52,726 nt of DNA, from contig NZ_WQDY01000017.1 of assembly GCF_013033355.1 (NCBI RefSeq), positions 1 through 52,726 on the forward strand. Direction: 5' to 3'. Below, in pieces: positions 7,912-16,758 of this stretch (position 1 is its first letter; each line of letters opens with the position of its first letter). This stretch comes from Ruegeria lacuscaerulensis (GTDB taxonomy: Bacteria > Pseudomonadota > Alphaproteobacteria > Rhodobacterales > Rhodobacteraceae). The notes beneath the pieces were generated by a model. That model searched no databases. It saw only the letters and a program-made list of their open reading frames with translations, and was not told the DNA's origin. The position numbers and the translations under genes are program-made.

Positions 7912-9678
7912 ATGAGCCGGTTTATCATGGCAACTGTTGCAAGTGTGATTGCAGCAGGCGCGGCCTATGCAGAAGTTACCGAAGACGATCTGGCCAATGA
8001 CCAAACGATCACCACGCAAGTCGTAACCAACGGTATGGGGCGGCACCTTCAGCGCTATAGCCCACTGGACATGCTTAACAAGGACAACGTCAAAAACCTG
8101 CTGCCGGCCTGGGCTTTCAGCCTTGGAGGGGAAAAACAACGCGGACAGGAAACCCAGCCGCTGATCTACGACGGCATGATGTATATCACCGGCTCTTACT
8201 CTCGCCTGTATGCGATTGATCTTGAGACCGGTAAAGAGGTCTGGCAATACGATGCCCGTCTACCCGAAGGTATCCTGCCCTGTTGTGACGTGGTTAATCG
8301 CGGGGCCGCAATATACGGCGACAAGATAATCTTCGGAACGTTGGATGCACGGATTGTGGCGCTGAACAAGGACACTGGAGACGTTGTCTGGCGTGATAAG
8401 ATTGCCGACTACAAGGCGGGATATTCCTATACCGCTGCTCCATTGATCGTAGATGGACTGGTGATCACCGGCAATTCCGGGGGCGAGTTTGGCATCGTCG
8501 GGGCTGTTCAAGCGCGCGATGTGAACACTGGTGATCTGGTCTGGGAACGCCCGGTGATTGAAGGCCACATGGGCACGTTGAATGGTGAAGAAAGCACTAT
8601 GACCGGAGAGCTGAACGCAACGTGGCCCGGTGACATGTGGAAAACCGGTGGCGGGGCGACCTGGCTGGGTGGGTCTTATGATGCGGACACGGATACGCTG
8701 GTCTTTGGCGCGGGCAACCCAGCGCCTTGGAACTCGTGGCTGCGGGACGCTGGAACTCCGACTGAAGGCAACAAAGGCGACAACCTCTATGCCGCCAGCC
8801 GTATTGGGATCGACCCAAAGACTGGCGACATCAAGTGGCACTTTCAAACCACCCCGCGCGAGGGTTGGGATTATGACGGTGTCAACGAAGTCGTGGCCTA
8901 TACAGACCGTGATGGCAACAAGCGTTTTGCCACAGCGGATCGCAACGGTTACTTCTATGTTCTGAACCGCGAAGACGGTGCTTTCGTCTCGGCGACGCCT
9001 TTTGTCAAAGACATTACTTGGGCCGATGGCGTGGATGACACGGGTCGCCCGATCTTTGTCGAAAACAATCGTCCCGGTGACCCGGCTGCAGCAGCCGATG
9101 GTAAGAAAGGTGAGGTTATCTTTGCCTCGCCGTCCTTCCTGGGCGGCAAGAACTGGATGCCAATGGCCTTCTCTCAAAACACCGGTAATTTCTATGTGCC
9201 TTCAAATGAATGGGGTATGGATATCTGGAACGAGCCGATCACCTACAAGAAAGGTGCCGCCTATCTGGGCGCGGGCTTTACCATCAAGCCCAATTACGAA
9301 GACCACATCGGTTCTCTTAAAGCCATCGACCCGGATACCGGGGAGTGGAAGTGGGAGTACAAAAACGACGCGCCGTTATGGTCAGGTGTGATGACCACTG
9401 CTGGTGGCTTGGTGTTCTTTGGCACACCCGAAGGCGAGTTCATCGCGCTGGATGATGAGACCGGCGAGAAACTCTGGTCGTTCCAAACAGGGTCCGGGAT
9501 CGTCGGCCAGCCTGTGACATGGGAACAGGACGGCGAGCAGTATGTCTCGATCATCTCTGGCTGGGGTGGCGCAGTTCCGCTTTGGGGCGGCGAAGTGGCA
9601 AAGAAGGTTAACTATCTGAACCAGGGCGGCACGCTTTGGACTTTCCGATTGCCCAAGGAGCTGGCCTCGGCAAATTGA
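7912..9678 (+). CDS. xoxF: XoxF-type lanthanide-dependent PQQ methanol/alcohol dehydrogenase
   Basis: This 588-residue PQQ dehydrogenase has a signal peptide (MSRFIMATVASVIAAGAAYA) and the eight-bladed propeller of quinoproteins. It oxidises methanol or other short alcohols in the periplasm using PQQ. Visible active-site features are the vicinal cysteines C124-C125 (LPCCDVVNRG) and the metal ligands E192 (GGEFG), N269 (GAGNPAPW) and D320 (WDYDG). The further Asp D322 is two residues on. MxaF enzymes have Ala at this last place; Asp there marks lanthanide-using XoxF-type enzymes. The start has a strong GGGAGG site. It is preceded by a cytochrome c and followed by a strong terminator. Exact substrate range cannot be read from sequence. 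Confidence 0.92.
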   Translation: MSRFIMATVASVIAAGAAYAEVTEDDLANDQTITTQVVTNGMGRHLQRYSPLDMLNKDNVKNLLPAWAFSLGGEKQRGQETQPLIYDGMMYITGSYSRLYAIDLETGKEVWQYDARLPEGILPCCDVVNRGAAIYGDKIIFGTLDARIVALNKDTGDVVWRDKIADYKAGYSYTAAPLIVDGLVITGNSGGEFGIVGAVQARDVNTGDLVWERPVIEGHMGTLNGEESTMTGELNATWPGDMWKTGGGATWLGGSYDADTDTLVFGAGNPAPWNSWLRDAGTPTEGNKGDNLYAASRIGIDPKTGDIKWHFQTTPREGWDYDGVNEVVAYTDRDGNKRFATADRNGYFYVLNREDGAFVSATPFVKDITWADGVDDTGRPIFVENNRPGDPAAAADGKKGEVIFASPSFLGGKNWMPMAFSQNTGNFYVPSNEWGMDIWNEPITYKKGAAYLGAGFTIKPNYEDHIGSLKAIDPDTGEWKWEYKNDAPLWSGVMTTAGGLVFFGTPEGEFIALDDETGEKLWSFQTGSGIVGQPVTWEQDGEQYVSIISGWGGAVPLWGGEVAKKVNYLNQGGTLWTFRLPKELASAN

Positions 9679-9701
9679 TCTTCTTCGCAACTCATGACTT
9701 T

Positions 9702-9733
9702 AACGCGCGCCTCGCTTGGGCGCGCGTTTTTTA
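9702..9733 (+). terminator. Rho-independent terminator after xoxF
   Basis: A perfect 10-base stem (AACGCGCGCC at 9702-9711 with GGCGCGCGTT at 9719-9728) encloses a 7-base loop and runs into a stretch of T. It ends the xoxF transcript. Confidence 0.92.
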
Positions 9734-9817
9734 TACGACTTTCCGCCAGTTGGCGTGACTCTGTTCTCTTGCTACGCTTTGGTAGGTTGGGCAACATGAT
9801 TGCAAAGGCCAATGCGA

Positions 9818-10501
9818 ATGCTTGCAAATGCCGTCGGGCAAAACGATTTCGAGAATGTGCTGATCGTCGATGATCATCCTTTGTTTTGTGACGCTTTGTC
9901 GATGACATTACAAAGCGTGGCTCATATCCGTGAAATCCACACCGCGGACCGTCTGGAAGATGCGCTTGAGATGATTGCAGGAGGTTTGAAGCCTGACGCA
10001 ATCATGCTGGATCTGAACTTGCCTGACGTTGACGGATTGGATGGGCTTGTCCGTCTGAAGGCCGTCGCAAATGCGCCTGTGATCGTTGTGTCTTCAATGA
10101 CGGACAATCGGGTGATTAGCCAGGTTATTCACGCGGGTGCGTCTGGGTACGTTCCAAAACACAGCCAGCGTGACGTCTTTCGAACCGCGTTTGAAACCGT
10201 TCACGCGGGCAATGTCTTTTTGCCGGATGGATGCGTTCTGATCGATCTGGACGGCGCAGATGAACAAAGCGATGCAGTCGGGCGGCTTGCAACGTTGACC
10301 AATCAGCAGTCCCGTATTCTTCAGCTGATCTGTGAAGGCAAGCTGAACAAGCAAATTGCCTATGACCTTTCGATCGCCGAAACCACGGTCAAAGCGCATG
10401 TCACTGCAATCATGCGCAAGCTGGGTGTCCAAAGTCGTACGCAGGCCGTTTTGATAGCAAAGAAAGCGTCCTTTGCCAGTGTCTTGCAAGAGTCGAGTTA
10501 A
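9818..10501 (+). CDS. LuxR/NarL-family response regulator
   Basis: About 227 residues. The N-terminal receiver domain has the acidic pair in LIVDDHP, the phospho-acceptor Asp in IMLDLNLPDVDG, the switch SS in VVVSSMT and the Lys in GYVPKHS. The C-terminal LuxR-type helix-turn-helix reads LTNQQSRILQLICEGKLNKQIA followed by TTVKAHVTAIMRKLGV. The ATG at 9818 has AAAGG at good distance; ATG 9812 and TTG 9800 are alternatives. It sits between xoxF and a FIST/kinase pair. In Pseudomonas aeruginosa, a LuxR-type regulator of alcohol oxidation (ErbR/AgmR), a FIST protein and a hybrid kinase lie together beside exaA. A similar role in controlling xoxF here is inference. Confidence 0.87.
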   Translation: MLANAVGQNDFENVLIVDDHPLFCDALSMTLQSVAHIREIHTADRLEDALEMIAGGLKPDAIMLDLNLPDVDGLDGLVRLKAVANAPVIVVSSMTDNRVISQVIHAGASGYVPKHSQRDVFRTAFETVHAGNVFLPDGCVLIDLDGADEQSDAVGRLATLTNQQSRILQLICEGKLNKQIAYDLSIAETTVKAHVTAIMRKLGVQSRTQAVLIAKKASFASVLQESS

Positions 10502-10546
10502 GCTGCATACTCACAGAAAATCGTCGCGCTTTAGGGAGGAGGCTCG

Positions 10547-11716
10547 ATGGACCAAGCTGTCGGGTGGGCAACGGCTCCGACCCGCGCGCCAGGTATCGTA
10601 AGAACTGCATGTGTGCCATACGACACCGAAGACGCGGTCACCGGACTATTGAAGACTTTCGGTGCCGGAGAGTTATCTCTGGTCATTCTTTTTGTGACGG
10701 ACAGAGCTGACGCTGCATCGGTTATTGCACAGGCAACCGAAGCCTTTACGCCCGCGCCAGTGGTTGGTTGTACAACAGCCGGTGAATTGGCGGGGGCCGG
10801 CTATACCGAAAACCAGATCGTGGCCATCGGCTTGCCTGCATCACATTTCGACGCTCGCATCTTGCCAGTACCTGATCTGGATACATTTTTGGCTAAGGAT
10901 CTGATTCATCAGATGATCCGAAACCGCAATGAAATGACGGAGGCAAACCCTGACTGGCACCACGAATTCACCTTTTTATTGATTGATGGGCTTTCAACAA
11001 AAGAAGACGCGCTGACCTCAGAACTCGCGTTGGGGCTAGGGCCAGTTCCGTTGTTTGGGGGTTCCGCCGGGGATGGAACGGATTTCGAAACAACTTACGT
11101 CCTGCACGACGGACAGGCATTGGAAAATGCTGCAATCCTGGCGCAAATACGAACTCGATGTCCGATCAAGGTTTTCAAGACAGATCATCTGGTGCCAACA
11201 GCTCAACGGATGGTCGTGACCAAAGCCGACCCCGCCCGGCGGATCGTTCGTGAGATCAACGCAGAACCTGCCGCGCGCGAATACGCCCGTATTCTGGGCA
11301 AAGACCCCGAACAGTTGACGACCTTCACCTTTGCTGCGCATCCGGTCGTCGTACAGATTGGCGGGCAGCATCACGTTCGGGCCATTCAGCGCGTGGATGA
11401 GAACGGGGATTTGGTGTTTTTCTCGGCCATCGACGAAGGATTGGTTCTGACTTTGGCTGAACCTCGCGACATGGTCGAGCATCTCGAGCAAGAGATCGAG
11501 GGCCTAACAGAAGCCGAGGCTCCGGATACTATTCTTGGGTGCGACTGTATCCTCAGGCGTCTGGAAGCGCAGGAAAAACAGATGACGGGTGCTTTGTCTG
11601 CAATCCTCGCCGACAATCACGTGGTTGGGTTTTCTACTTATGGCGAGCAATTCAATTCGATCCATGTCAACCAAACGTTGACGGGGGTTGCGATTTACCC
11701 GCCGGAAGAGGATTGA
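10547..11716 (+). CDS. nosP: FIST-domain sensor protein (NosP-like)
   Basis: A 389-residue cytosolic protein made of an N-terminal FIST domain and a FIST_C domain. Diagnostic segments are PVVGCTTAGELAGAGYTENQIV, PLFGGSAGDG, HDGQALENAAILAQI and the C-terminal CILRRLE...VVGFSTYGEQF. Relatives called NosP bind haem and sense nitric oxide, and signal to a co-transcribed hybrid kinase (NahK). The next gene, one base away, is such a kinase, which supports the assignment. Whether this one binds haem cannot be seen from sequence alone. The start is backed by GGGAGGAGGCTCG. Another possibility is sensing of a small metabolite, as proposed generally for FIST domains. Confidence 0.82.
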   Translation: MDQAVGWATAPTRAPGIVRTACVPYDTEDAVTGLLKTFGAGELSLVILFVTDRADAASVIAQATEAFTPAPVVGCTTAGELAGAGYTENQIVAIGLPASHFDARILPVPDLDTFLAKDLIHQMIRNRNEMTEANPDWHHEFTFLLIDGLSTKEDALTSELALGLGPVPLFGGSAGDGTDFETTYVLHDGQALENAAILAQIRTRCPIKVFKTDHLVPTAQRMVVTKADPARRIVREINAEPAAREYARILGKDPEQLTTFTFAAHPVVVQIGGQHHVRAIQRVDENGDLVFFSAIDEGLVLTLAEPRDMVEHLEQEIEGLTEAEAPDTILGCDCILRRLEAQEKQMTGALSAILADNHVVGFSTYGEQFNSIHVNQTLTGVAIYPPEED

Positions 11717-11717
11717 C

Positions 11718-13937
11718 ATGATTGAATCCCTGATCAACCCGGACGATCCACCAGACCGGCAGAATGAAAAGCTGCTGAAGATTGCCGAGGCACTGATGCG
11801 CAGGGTTGAGGAATCGACTGATGCAAGCGGCGCAGCTTACGCACAGTTTCAAAGGGCTGCAGTGCTGGAACAGGAAGTCCGCGCTCGGACATTCGATCTT
11901 GAACGTGCGCTGGATCTGCTGAACGACTCCAATGCTCGTCTGGCTCAAGCCAATCAGGCAACAGAGGCGGCGCGGGCGGACCTCGCGAATGCAATAGAAA
12001 CGGTGCAAGAGGGCTTTGCCCTGTTCAACTTGGAAGAGAAGCTTGTGCTGTGCAACAGCCGCTTTGGTATACACATGCCCGATATCCAGCCTCATCTGGT
12101 GCCTGGTTTGCAATTTACCGAGTACGTTGAACTGGTTAGTCGCTCGCGGTTTTTGTCACTCCCCGAGGCAGTGTCGCCGTGGGACTGGGCAAAACGTCGT
12201 ATCGCGCGCCATGCGGATGACCACGTTGTTTTTAACGTCAGGTTGAATGGCAATCGTTGGATGCAAGTCTCTGAACATCGGACACCCGACGGTGGCACAG
12301 TGATCTTGCAAACTGATGTCACGGATATCATGCGTATCGAACGTCAGGAGAGGGACCGCATTCTTGACGACAAGGCCCGACTTATCCGTGCTACTCTGGA
12401 ACATATCGATCAGGGTGTATGTATCTTTGACAGTAAGCTGAGGCTTATTGGTTGGAACAACCGGGCCAGTGAATTGTTGGCAATCCCAAATGCGCAGTTC
12501 CAGATGGGTGCGCAGTTCAAAACTCTGTTCAATCGCCTGAGCACCACAATCCGCTTTGCACAGGGCGTAAGTGACGCCGACCTGCTTGCGTGGGTTAACC
12601 GAACGTCCGAACGGCCACCGTTGAGGTTCGAGATGCATAGCGGTCGGGCAAAGATCCTGTCTGTTTTCGCGCAGGAAATGTCCGACCGGGGATTTGTGAT
12701 TTCGTTCACCGATGTGACCGCCGAGCGTAAATCTGCCCAGGCGTTGTACGACTCCAAAGCCTTGCTGGAACAGCGCGTCGCAGCCCGCACCGAAGAGCTT
12801 GCGGATGCGCTTAAGGACGCGGAACGGGCAAATGCTTCGAAATCGCGCTTTGTTGCCGCCGCAAGCCACGACCTGCTGCAACCGCTGTCGGCGGCTAAGC
12901 TCTACGTTGCCACTCTTGGAAGTGGGTTGAACGAAACAGACGCGAGGGACGTGGCCGCCAAGGCGGAAAGTGCACTTAGCAGCGTTGAACATATTTTGGA
13001 TGCGCTGCTTGATATTTCTAAACTGGATTCAGGACGGGCAACTGTTCATTTGTCGACATTGCCAATAGATGACGTGTTTTCGCAGCTCGAAGATTCCTTT
13101 CGTCCGGTTGCACAGGCCAAGGGATTGGAGCTGCGCGTCGTCTCTTGCGGCGCGCTGGTTCAAAGCGATGCAAGTTATTTGAGGCGCATCCTGCAGAACC
13201 TTCTGTCAAACGCCATTCGCTACACTGAAGCAGGCAAGGTACTGGTTGGCGCCCGGCGTCGAAAAGACTCTATCGTGATCGAGGTTTGGGATACCGGTAT
13301 CGGAATTGCACCGGATCAGAGGGATATCATCTTTCAGGAATTCCAACGGGTTCATTCGGATGCCAGCGCTGCCGAAGGAATGGGACTTGGGCTGGCTATC
13401 GTTGAGCGCGCGTGTGTCCTGTTGAAACATCCTATGGAGTTACGTTCCGGATTGGGAAAGGGGTCGGTCTTCTCGGTAGAGGTGCCTTTGGCTAAACCGG
13501 CGTCTCATTGTTATGGCCGGTCTGCTGATTTGGCTTCGCCAGACACCAAGGTTCTGACACGCGCGGTTGTTTTGTTGATTGAGAACGACGAAAATCTGCG
13601 CACGGCGTTGACCATGACAATGGAATCCTGGGGCGTGCAGGTTTTGGAATGCGAAAGTCAGGCACAAGCGGTTGGCTTGCTGCAGGAAATTGGCATTCTT
13701 CCGGATATTGTGGTTGCCGACTACCAGTTGAACAAAGGTATGACCGGAACTGAGGCGATAGACGTGTTATGGCAGGAATTCGGTCCATTACCTGCCTGTG
13801 TGATCTCGGCCAATCGTTCGCCAGAATTGACCGAGTATTGTGAGGATGTGGGTCTGCCTTTGCTGCGAAAGCCGATTGACGCTCGGCACCTGAAATCAAT
13901 TATCGAAATCGCACTGAAAGGCGCGTCCGCCGCTTGA
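11718..13937 (+). CDS. nahK: Hybrid sensor histidine kinase (NahK/ErcS'-like)
   Basis: The 739-residue soluble kinase has no membrane segments. It begins with a coiled coil (residues about 10-95), followed by two PAS domains (the first near ETVQEGFALFN, the second near EHIDQGVCIFD). A second coiled coil leads to the phospho-acceptor His in AAASHDLLQPLSAAK. The ATPase domain follows, with the N box (LQNLLSNAIRYT), G1 (WDTGIGI) and G2 (GMGLGLAI). A C-terminal receiver domain has its phospho-Asp in VVADYQL and Lys in LLRKPID; its acidic pocket reads ENDE rather than DD. This layout matches NahK/ErcS'. The ATG at 11718 follows the FIST stop by one base; the two must be co-transcribed. Confidence 0.87.
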   Translation: MIESLINPDDPPDRQNEKLLKIAEALMRRVEESTDASGAAYAQFQRAAVLEQEVRARTFDLERALDLLNDSNARLAQANQATEAARADLANAIETVQEGFALFNLEEKLVLCNSRFGIHMPDIQPHLVPGLQFTEYVELVSRSRFLSLPEAVSPWDWAKRRIARHADDHVVFNVRLNGNRWMQVSEHRTPDGGTVILQTDVTDIMRIERQERDRILDDKARLIRATLEHIDQGVCIFDSKLRLIGWNNRASELLAIPNAQFQMGAQFKTLFNRLSTTIRFAQGVSDADLLAWVNRTSERPPLRFEMHSGRAKILSVFAQEMSDRGFVISFTDVTAERKSAQALYDSKALLEQRVAARTEELADALKDAERANASKSRFVAAASHDLLQPLSAAKLYVATLGSGLNETDARDVAAKAESALSSVEHILDALLDISKLDSGRATVHLSTLPIDDVFSQLEDSFRPVAQAKGLELRVVSCGALVQSDASYLRRILQNLLSNAIRYTEAGKVLVGARRRKDSIVIEVWDTGIGIAPDQRDIIFQEFQRVHSDASAAEGMGLGLAIVERACVLLKHPMELRSGLGKGSVFSVEVPLAKPASHCYGRSADLASPDTKVLTRAVVLLIENDENLRTALTMTMESWGVQVLECESQAQAVGLLQEIGILPDIVVADYQLNKGMTGTEAIDVLWQEFGPLPACVISANRSPELTEYCEDVGLPLLRKPIDARHLKSIIEIALKGASAA

Positions 13938-13957
13938 TTGTGCCAAGGTTTAACGAC

Positions 13958-13985
13958 CGCGGGCAGAGAGTTTACTCTGCCCGCG
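13958..13985. terminator. Bidirectional terminator-like hairpin between convergent genes
   Basis: An 11-base perfect stem (CGCGGGCAGAG with CTCTGCCCGCG) and a 6-base loop sit between the kinase stop at 13937 and the TRAP permease stop at 13994, which face each other. There is no long T run, so its strength as an intrinsic terminator is uncertain. Confidence 0.65.
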
Positions 13986-13993
13986 CCTGACGT

Positions 13994-15349
13994 CTATCCG
14001 TAAACAATGTTTGGTAACCAGGTCACCACCCAAGGGAACAGCATACAGATCACCAACCCGACAATTTGAAGGAACAAGAACGGCAAGGCGGCTTTGAAAA
14101 TGTCCGTCATTGGGATCGACGGTGGCGCTACTCCGCGCAAGTAGAACAGCGCATAGCCGAAAGGTGGTGACAAAAAGCTCATCTGCATGTTCACAAGATA
14201 CAGAACTCCGAACCACAAGACCAAATCATTGGGATCATCAAACCCAAAGGCAGCCGCACCCAGCGCCTTGATGATCGGTACAAAGATCGGGACACACAGC
14301 AACAGGATGCCGACCCAGTCCAGGAACATGCCCAGAACCACCAGCAGAATCTGCATCACGATCAGGATACCCCAAGGGCCCAGACCCGCGCCTTGCATCG
14401 TCTCTTGGACGAATTGCTGACCGCCTTCCAGAACGTAAAGTCCCACAAAGATCGTTGCACCGAACATGATCCAAATCACCATAGCCGAGGCTTTCAGAGT
14501 GGTCAGACATGCCTCGCGCACTGTGGGCCAGTCCAGCTTGTTGTGGATCGCGGCCACGATGAAGGCGCCGAAGGTGCCGATACCCGCCGCCTCAACCGGG
14601 GTTGCAACGCCCGAGAAGATCACGCCCAGAACAATTACGATCAGCGCAATGGGCGCGGACATCTTGCCCAGCAGGCGCATTTTTTCGCGGTTCGAGATAC
14701 GCTCGTCAACCGGGATTGGCGGGCCAAGCACCGGATTGATATAGGACCGCACCACCACGTAGATGATGTACATACCCGACAGCATTAGGCCGGGAATGAC
14801 CGCGCCGATGAACAGCTCCCCAACCGATTGTTCGGCAACAACGGCGTAGATAATGGCCAGAATGGAGGGCGGGATCAGGATGCCCAGCGTCCCCCCGGCC
14901 ATGATCGAACCCATGGCGATCTTGGTGTCATAGCCGCGTTTCAGCATGGCGGGCAGGGCGATGATGCCCATCGTCACCACAGCTGCGCCAATCACACCCA
15001 CCATCGCCGCCAGAACGGTCGAGGCGATGATTGTTGCCGCAGCCAGACCACCTTTAAGCCCACCGAGCACCTTGTAGATCACATCGAACATGTCGTTGAT
15101 GATCCCGGCCCTTTCCAACATCGAGGCCATAAAGATGAAAAGTGGAATTGCGGATAGCTGATAGTTCGTCATCAGTGGGAAAATCCGGCTGGGCACAATG
15201 TTCAGTGCACGCGCATCCCCCAGAACGAACAGGAAGACACAGGCCAGACCTCCGGTCACAAAGGCCAGCGGCAGACCTGCCATAAGCAGGACCAGAAGCG
15301 AACCAAACATAACGAGCGTCAACAGCTCGATGGACATATCAAGACCCAT
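13994..15349 (-). CDS. dctM: TRAP transporter large permease (DctM family)
   Basis: A 451-residue, highly hydrophobic protein with about 12 membrane segments. The DctM hallmarks are visible: a GLPLAFVTGGLACVFLF start region, MAGGTLGILIPPSILAIIYAVV, and FLSPPFGYALFYLRGVAPP near the C-terminus. It is the large membrane subunit of a tripartite ATP-independent transporter that uses the sodium gradient to import an organic acid or similar solute. The ATG at 15349 lies 3 bases after the small-permease stop, with GGGGGT upstream; ATG 15337 is an alternative. The operon order is binding protein, small permease, large permease. Confidence 0.9.
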   Translation of the reverse strand: MGLDMSIELLTLVMFGSLLVLLMAGLPLAFVTGGLACVFLFVLGDARALNIVPSRIFPLMTNYQLSAIPLFIFMASMLERAGIINDMFDVIYKVLGGLKGGLAAATIIASTVLAAMVGVIGAAVVTMGIIALPAMLKRGYDTKIAMGSIMAGGTLGILIPPSILAIIYAVVAEQSVGELFIGAVIPGLMLSGMYIIYVVVRSYINPVLGPPIPVDERISNREKMRLLGKMSAPIALIVIVLGVIFSGVATPVEAAGIGTFGAFIVAAIHNKLDWPTVREACLTTLKASAMVIWIMFGATIFVGLYVLEGGQQFVQETMQGAGLGPWGILIVMQILLVVLGMFLDWVGILLLCVPIFVPIIKALGAAAFGFDDPNDLVLWFGVLYLVNMQMSFLSPPFGYALFYLRGVAPPSIPMTDIFKAALPFLFLQIVGLVICMLFPWVVTWLPNIVYG

Positions 15350-15352
15350 CGG

Positions 15353-16684
15353 TCAGTACCCCCGTGCAATCGTTCGGATGTCTTTGGACAGTTTCGACAC
15401 CCCTTGCAAAATCAACAGAACCGCGCCTACGACCATCATCCATTTCATTGGCCACAGCGGGATTTCCCATTCGTTAAAGCTGATTTCACCCCAGCGAATA
15501 TTCGGATCGGTCCAATCGCCAAAAGTCAGCGCTCCGAACATCTGGAAAAAGCTCATCTCTCCACGCGCCCAGTCCGAGACAACCGAGTTGCCGGTCGGAA
15601 CCGCAATCGCATCCATCGCGAAGATGTAGGACGTCACCAGCAGTGTTCCCGCGAAGATGAAGAAGAAGATTGAGGTGAACAGGTCCGCCCACGCCCGTTT
15701 CGGCTTGGTCAGCGGTGCATAGAAGATGTCCACACGCACATGGCTTTCGGTCAGCATCGCATAGGACCCGGCGATCAGGTACTGCATCCCGAACATCAGA
15801 TACATGGATTCATGCGCCCAGTTTGTGGGGGCGTTGAACACATAGCGCACGATCACTTCGTAGTAGTAGACGAATACCGCGATTACGGCCCAATAGCTGA
15901 CGAACTCACCTGCATAGAGAGACAGGCGGTCAATCCAGTTCTCGGCATAATCCTGGTCCGCCTTGCGTGCACCGGGGTCCATTTCTGCAGCCCGTGCAGC
16001 AGTTTCTTCATCAATCTCCATTTCAGGCTCATGCGGATCCGCAGCAGCCTTGGCGCGCGCACTTGCCACTAGTCGCGGTAGCATCAGAGCATCGATCGCC
16101 ATAAAGGCCAGAATTGCATAGAACGCATAACGTGCTACCGAACTCCACAAAGCGCGGTTTGCACCGCTGGCCTCGGCCAGAGGTTGCGCCTCGGCTAGGG
16201 CGGTTTCGGATTCGGCCAGACGTTCGCGCCCGGTTTCAATGGCCTTCTCGGCCCGCTCCAGAGCACGCTCGGCTCGGCGTTTTTGCAATGCTGTCCCATC
16301 CTGCGCAGCCTCGGCGGCGGCGCGCAGTTCTTCCAGCCCTTCCTCGGCGGTTGCAACCCGTTCGGCTTCGCGCGTGATCGTACGCTCGGCCTGACGGACG
16401 ATATTGACCGCATTCGAGAATTCGTTGCGGGCCGTTCGCTCTTCGCCATTGGCGTAGAGGATCAGCAGGAAAACTGGCAGATAGACCAACCCCAGCAAGC
16501 TGCGCAAATAAAAGCGGTGCAGGCCCAGCATTCCTCCGGTGACAAGGATCAGATAGCCCAACGGTAACCCGTAGGTGCGCTGTTCAGGTTGGGCTTTGCG
16601 TGCCAGCACCATGGCCAGGGCCGGAAAGGCGATCAGCCCGACCCAATATAGCCAGTGCGGCAGCGTGAAATCGACGCTCGGCAT
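15353..16684 (-). CDS. dctQ: TRAP small permease with N-terminal TM2-like and coiled-coil extension
   Basis: A DctQ-type small permease is usually 160-200 residues, but this protein has 443. The C-terminal half (after about residue 230) is the DctQ four-helix domain, with the WIDRLSLYAGEFVSYWAVIAVFVYYYEVIVRYVFN and SHVRVDIFY hallmarks. The N-terminal third has three hydrophobic stretches, the middle one (GGMLGLHRFYLRSLLGLVYL) resembling a TM2 domain. A long Ala/Glu/Arg-rich coiled coil of about 80 residues follows. I prefer the start at 16684 (MPSVDFTL); an upstream ATG at 16714 is possible and neither has a strong ribosome site. The role of the extension is unknown; it might stabilise the complex or bind a partner. 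Confidence 0.83.
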   Translation of the reverse strand: MPSVDFTLPHWLYWVGLIAFPALAMVLARKAQPEQRTYGLPLGYLILVTGGMLGLHRFYLRSLLGLVYLPVFLLILYANGEERTARNEFSNAVNIVRQAERTITREAERVATAEEGLEELRAAAEAAQDGTALQKRRAERALERAEKAIETGRERLAESETALAEAQPLAEASGANRALWSSVARYAFYAILAFMAIDALMLPRLVASARAKAAADPHEPEMEIDEETAARAAEMDPGARKADQDYAENWIDRLSLYAGEFVSYWAVIAVFVYYYEVIVRYVFNAPTNWAHESMYLMFGMQYLIAGSYAMLTESHVRVDIFYAPLTKPKRAWADLFTSIFFFIFAGTLLVTSYIFAMDAIAVPTGNSVVSDWARGEMSFFQMFGALTFGDWTDPNIRWGEISFNEWEIPLWPMKWMMVVGAVLLILQGVSKLSKDIRTIARGY

Positions 16685-16716
16685 AGTACGTTCCGAATTC
16701 CAAGGAAAAGGCATGC

Positions 16717-16735
16717 CCGCGCGAAATTCGCGCGG
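16717..16735 (-). other. Hairpin between TRAP binding-protein and small-permease genes
   Basis: CCGCGCG and CGCGCGG form a 7-base stem around AAATT. It lies directly after the binding-protein gene in the transcript. Such hairpins often protect the abundant binding-protein message or lower downstream expression; the function here is inferred. Confidence 0.5.
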
Positions 16736-16758
16736 ACTTTTGGTTAGGCTTCAGCGGA

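Noticed and set aside
8260..9177. Minus-strand frame of 305 residues inside xoxF
   Set aside because: Pure shadow of a confident gene; no start signal.
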